From assembly GCF_024347535.1 (NCBI RefSeq), contig NZ_AP025497.1:930001-994000 (forward strand): DNA of 64,000 nucleotides, given 5' to 3'. This DNA comes from Vibrio kanaloae. Lineage in GTDB: Bacteria; Pseudomonadota; Gammaproteobacteria; Enterobacterales; Vibrionaceae. Position 1 is the stretch's first letter. Every line of letters starts with the position of its first letter. Shown piece after piece: positions 61,374 to 64,000 of this stretch. The notes beneath the pieces are model-generated. The model was not told where the DNA came from. It worked only from the letters and a program-made list of their open reading frames with translations, and made no database searches. The position numbers and the translations under genes are program-made.

Positions 61374-63094
61374 ACCACGACCAAGCCGTATTAAATCGAG
61401 TTTGGTGTCAAACGTTACTTGAAGAGCTAACACGCAACTGTGTTGAACATGTTTGTGTTGCACCGGGCTCTCGCTCAACGCCATTAACGCTCGAAGCTGA
61501 AGCTAACCCCAAGTTAACCTTACACACGCATTTTGATGAGCGTGGTCTTGGCTTTCTTGCTTTAGGTTTGGCGAAGGCGAGCGACAAACCCGTTGCAGTG
61601 ATTGTAACCTCTGGAACTGCTGTTGCGAATCTTCTACCTGCCACGGCTGAATCTGGGCTGACACGAGAGAAACTGATTTTACTGACCTCAGATCGACCTA
61701 TTGATTTAGTCGACTGTGGTGCTAACCAAGCAATTCAGCAGCAGGGTATCTTTTCGTCCCATGTTGAAACGGCGCTAAACCTACCAAGCCCAACCACGCA
61801 AGTTTCTTTGAACTGGCTTCTGACATCGGTTGATAACGCACTCGCGAAACAACGCAGTGTCGGCGGAGCCATTCATATCAATTGCCCGTTCCCTGAGCCG
61901 CTTTATTCATCAAATAACACTGAAATGTATGCAGAGTACACATCCAGTGTCGCTGGGTGGAAATCGGGAACAGGTTGTTACAGCCAAACGTTTTTACCTA
62001 ATCAAGTGAGCACACAACCTATTGCTCCAGGTGAGTACCTTGGACGTAAGGGTGTGGTTATTCTCGGTTCGTTAGATATTGAACAAGCGACAAAAGCTCA
62101 GCAGTTTGCCACTACATTAGGCTGGCCAGTTTTTTGTGACCCTCAATCAGGTGTCACAAGTGATTGGAAACATTATGATCTGTGGATGCAGAGTAACGTA
62201 GCGAAAGAACAACTCAACCAATGTGATTTTATCTTTCAGTTTGGTGAGCGCATTGTTTCTAAGCGCCTTAATCATTGGATAAAATCACAAGCATCATCAT
62301 TCAGCTCATTACAATATATTGTTGTGTCACCTGATTTACATCGTATCAACCAAGACCACCTGCCTCAAACTCATATTGTTGCCGATATCGAGTTATGGAT
62401 ATCAGAACAACACTTGCCAACGTTTTTTGGCCCGCATGCTGGTTGGGCGGCGCCTTTAATCGAGGTGGCAAATACCGTTCAGCAACTCGCACTTGCGCAA
62501 ATATCTAATAATGACCAACTCACAGAGTTGAGTGTTGCCGTTGACTTGTCGTCTAGACTTAAAGACAGAGAGTTGTTTGTGGGAAACAGCTTGATGGTAA
62601 GGCTGGTGGATATGTTGTCATCAATATCTGCGAATCGAGTTTACAGCAATCGTGGTGCATCGGGCATTGATGGCTTGGTGGCGACGGCTGCGGGTGTAGT
62701 GAAAGCCAACCAGAATCCTTTGTTGATGTTGATTGGCGATACCTCTTTGCTGTACGACCTGAACTCACTGGCTCTGCTGACTCATAATTTAACGCCGATG
62801 GTTATTGTTGTGACCAACAATGATGGTGGTGCGATCTTTGATTTGTTGCCGGTACCAGAACAACAGAAACAGTCTCTTTATCAAATGCCTCATGGTTTCA
62901 GTTTTGAACACGCTGCTGCGCAATTCCAGTTGGGATACGCTGCGCCAGAAACCTTGAATTGCTATCAAACCATTATCGAACAACATTTCGAACAGGGTCA
63001 GGGTACCTTGCTCGTTGAAGTTAAGACCCCTCCCGAGCAAGCGTCTACTTTACTAAAACAATTCAGTTCAATGCTTACCGAGGCATTAGCCTAA
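61370..63094 (+). CDS. menD: MenD: SEPHCHC synthase
   Basis: 574 residues. Thiamine-diphosphate enzyme joining 2-oxoglutarate and isochorismate to form SEPHCHC, the second menaquinone step. The N terminus has VAPGSRSTPLTLEAE and HFDERGLGFLALGLAKAS, which holds the ThDP-activating Glu region. The C-terminal ThDP/Mg motif is GDTSLLYDLNSLALL ending at VVTNNDGGAIFDLLP. The ATG overlaps the menF stop (ATGA). Confidence 0.96.
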   Translation: MNHDQAVLNRVWCQTLLEELTRNCVEHVCVAPGSRSTPLTLEAEANPKLTLHTHFDERGLGFLALGLAKASDKPVAVIVTSGTAVANLLPATAESGLTREKLILLTSDRPIDLVDCGANQAIQQQGIFSSHVETALNLPSPTTQVSLNWLLTSVDNALAKQRSVGGAIHINCPFPEPLYSSNNTEMYAEYTSSVAGWKSGTGCYSQTFLPNQVSTQPIAPGEYLGRKGVVILGSLDIEQATKAQQFATTLGWPVFCDPQSGVTSDWKHYDLWMQSNVAKEQLNQCDFIFQFGERIVSKRLNHWIKSQASSFSSLQYIVVSPDLHRINQDHLPQTHIVADIELWISEQHLPTFFGPHAGWAAPLIEVANTVQQLALAQISNNDQLTELSVAVDLSSRLKDRELFVGNSLMVRLVDMLSSISANRVYSNRGASGIDGLVATAAGVVKANQNPLLMLIGDTSLLYDLNSLALLTHNLTPMVIVVTNNDGGAIFDLLPVPEQQKQSLYQMPHGFSFEHAAAQFQLGYAAPETLNCYQTIIEQHFEQGQGTLLVEVKTPPEQASTLLKQFSSMLTEALA

Positions 63095-63103
63095 GGACTT
63101 TGT

Positions 63104-63904
63104 ATGCTTTACTCCAATTATTTCCCTGCTTCAAAAGTATCTTCTGACAAACCTTTGCTTGTTTTTTTACATGGTTTACTCGGAAGCGGGGATGATTGGA
63201 GTGCATGTCATCCATTCCTCGAGGATTTTTCTCGTCTTTGCATAGATTTACCCGGACACGGACAAAGTTGTTTTATCGATCCGGTAGGGTTTGACCATTG
63301 CTGCAATAAAATTGTCCAGTGCATTACTTCTCAATTGGCGCGCAACAATCTGCCAGCAGACTATCCTATCGTGATTATTGGTTACTCGATGGGTGGAAGG
63401 CTTGCGATGTATGGGGTGACAAGCCCTTGTTTTGAGACGCTTAACCTAGAGAAAGTGATTATTGAAGGCGGCAACTTTGGCTTAGAGTGTGATGAAGAAC
63501 GAGCACAAAGGTTAGTACATGATACGCAGTGGGCGGTTCGCTTTGCGCAGCAGTCGATTGAAGATGTTTTGGACGATTGGTATCAACAAAGCGTCTTTTC
63601 TTCACTAAATCATGAGCAAAGACAAACTTTGGTCATAAAGCGTAGTGGTAACCTTGGAGTATCCGTAGCAAATATGTTGTTATCTACTTCGTTAGCTAAG
63701 CAACCGGATTTACGTGCCACATTAAAATCTCATGAGCATTTATTGCATTATGTGTGCGGTGAAAAAGATCGTAAATTCATGGAGCTAGCTGAGAATAGTG
63801 GCTTTGAATATAGTCAAGTGGATTACGCTGGTCATAATGTTCACTTTGAACAACCAGAGCTGTTTTCAAACTTGATCATCCAATGTATCGCCAGCCGTAG
63901 TTAG
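63104..63904 (+). CDS. menH: MenH: SHCHC synthase (alpha/beta hydrolase)
   Basis: 266 residues. Eliminates pyruvate from SEPHCHC to give SHCHC. Alpha/beta-hydrolase fold: oxyanion segment FLHGLLGSGDDW, nucleophile Ser95 in GYSMGGRLA, the acid in CGEKDRKF and the catalytic His in AGHNVHFEQP. It starts 9 bp after menD. The next gene, probably menB, lies beyond the window; a hairpin separates them. Confidence 0.92.
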   Translation: MLYSNYFPASKVSSDKPLLVFLHGLLGSGDDWSACHPFLEDFSRLCIDLPGHGQSCFIDPVGFDHCCNKIVQCITSQLARNNLPADYPIVIIGYSMGGRLAMYGVTSPCFETLNLEKVIIEGGNFGLECDEERAQRLVHDTQWAVRFAQQSIEDVLDDWYQQSVFSSLNHEQRQTLVIKRSGNLGVSVANMLLSTSLAKQPDLRATLKSHEHLLHYVCGEKDRKFMELAENSGFEYSQVDYAGHNVHFEQPELFSNLIIQCIASRS

Positions 63905-63959
63905 GCTGATTGAGCGACTCTCTCGTATTCAGCACTATCAAAAAGCAGAGCAACACCGT

Positions 63960-63980
63960 CACGACTATTCGTTAGTCGTG
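63960..63980. repeat. Hairpin after menH
   Basis: Perfect 8-bp stem CACGACTA / TAGTCGTG with 5-base loop, no T-run. It lies in the 96 bases after menH, which contain no complete gene. Confidence 0.5.
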
Positions 63981-64000
63981 GTCTCTAATAGAACAATGGG

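Overview
The window looks like a chromosome segment of a marine Vibrio, most likely the large chromosome of a Splendidus-clade species or close relative. This rests on gene order that I recognise as typical of Vibrio core genome (fadIJ / M16 peptidase / sixA / smrB-prmB; dctPQM-dctDB next to tig-clpP-clpX-lon-hupB-ppiD; yfbR-alaA-menFDH). It also rests on a complete pfaABCD long-chain polyunsaturated fatty acid (PUFA) synthase cluster, which occurs in only some vibrios, Photobacterium, Shewanella, Moritella and related marine genera. I made no database search. I saw no rRNA, tRNA, CRISPR array, prophage or insertion sequence.

Layout. 1-2.3 kb: end of fadI and all of fadJ (anaerobic/secondary beta-oxidation). 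2.4-8.5 kb: an M16 zinc peptidase, sixA, the divergent smrB/prmB pair and a LysE-type exporter. 8.6-10.4 kb: an unlisted 33-codon membrane microprotein and selO. 10.5-17.2 kb: an OmpR/EnvZ-type two-component system followed by a four-gene sugar ABC importer resembling the Pseudomonas GltR/GtrS-gts glucose locus. 17.5-18.9 kb: an HflX-like GTPase with an acidic insertion. 18.9-38.6 kb: the PUFA synthase region, with pfaA-pfaB-pfaC-pfaD read leftwards, a divergent Sfp-type phosphopantetheinyl transferase (pfaE type) and a hotdog thioesterase. 38.6-45.6 kb: the dctPQM C4-dicarboxylate TRAP transporter with a sigma-54 promoter, facing the dctB-dctD regulatory pair and an unknown 80-codon gene. 46-55 kb: trigger factor, ClpP, ClpX, Lon, HU-beta and PpiD, with sigma-32-type promoters, then a small helix-hairpin-helix protein. 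55-60 kb: rhombosortase, a DTW-domain tRNA modification enzyme, a dGTPase-like HD protein, YfbR 5'-deoxynucleotidase and AlaA. 60-64 kb: menF-menD-menH of menaquinone synthesis.

How the parts work together. PfaA (KS-AT-five ACPs-KR-DH), PfaB (AT), PfaC (KS-CLF-DH-DH) and PfaD (enoyl reductase) form the iterative synthase for EPA- or DHA-type acyl chains. The transferase activates the five ACPs, and the neighbouring thioesterase may release or edit product. The strongest new observation is a near-perfect FadR-type operator about 360 bp upstream of pfaA, centred about 41 bp upstream of a weakly predicted start point. That is the geometry FadR uses when it activates fabA. A second FadR-like core lies upstream of the thioesterase. 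If correct, PUFA synthesis would be wired to the acyl-CoA sensor that also controls beta-oxidation. Other points worth checking are a sigma-32 promoter almost 400 bp before tig, a strong hairpin wedged between tig and the clpP ribosome binding site, the 33-codon membrane protein, and a candidate leader ORF overlapping the pfaA start codon.
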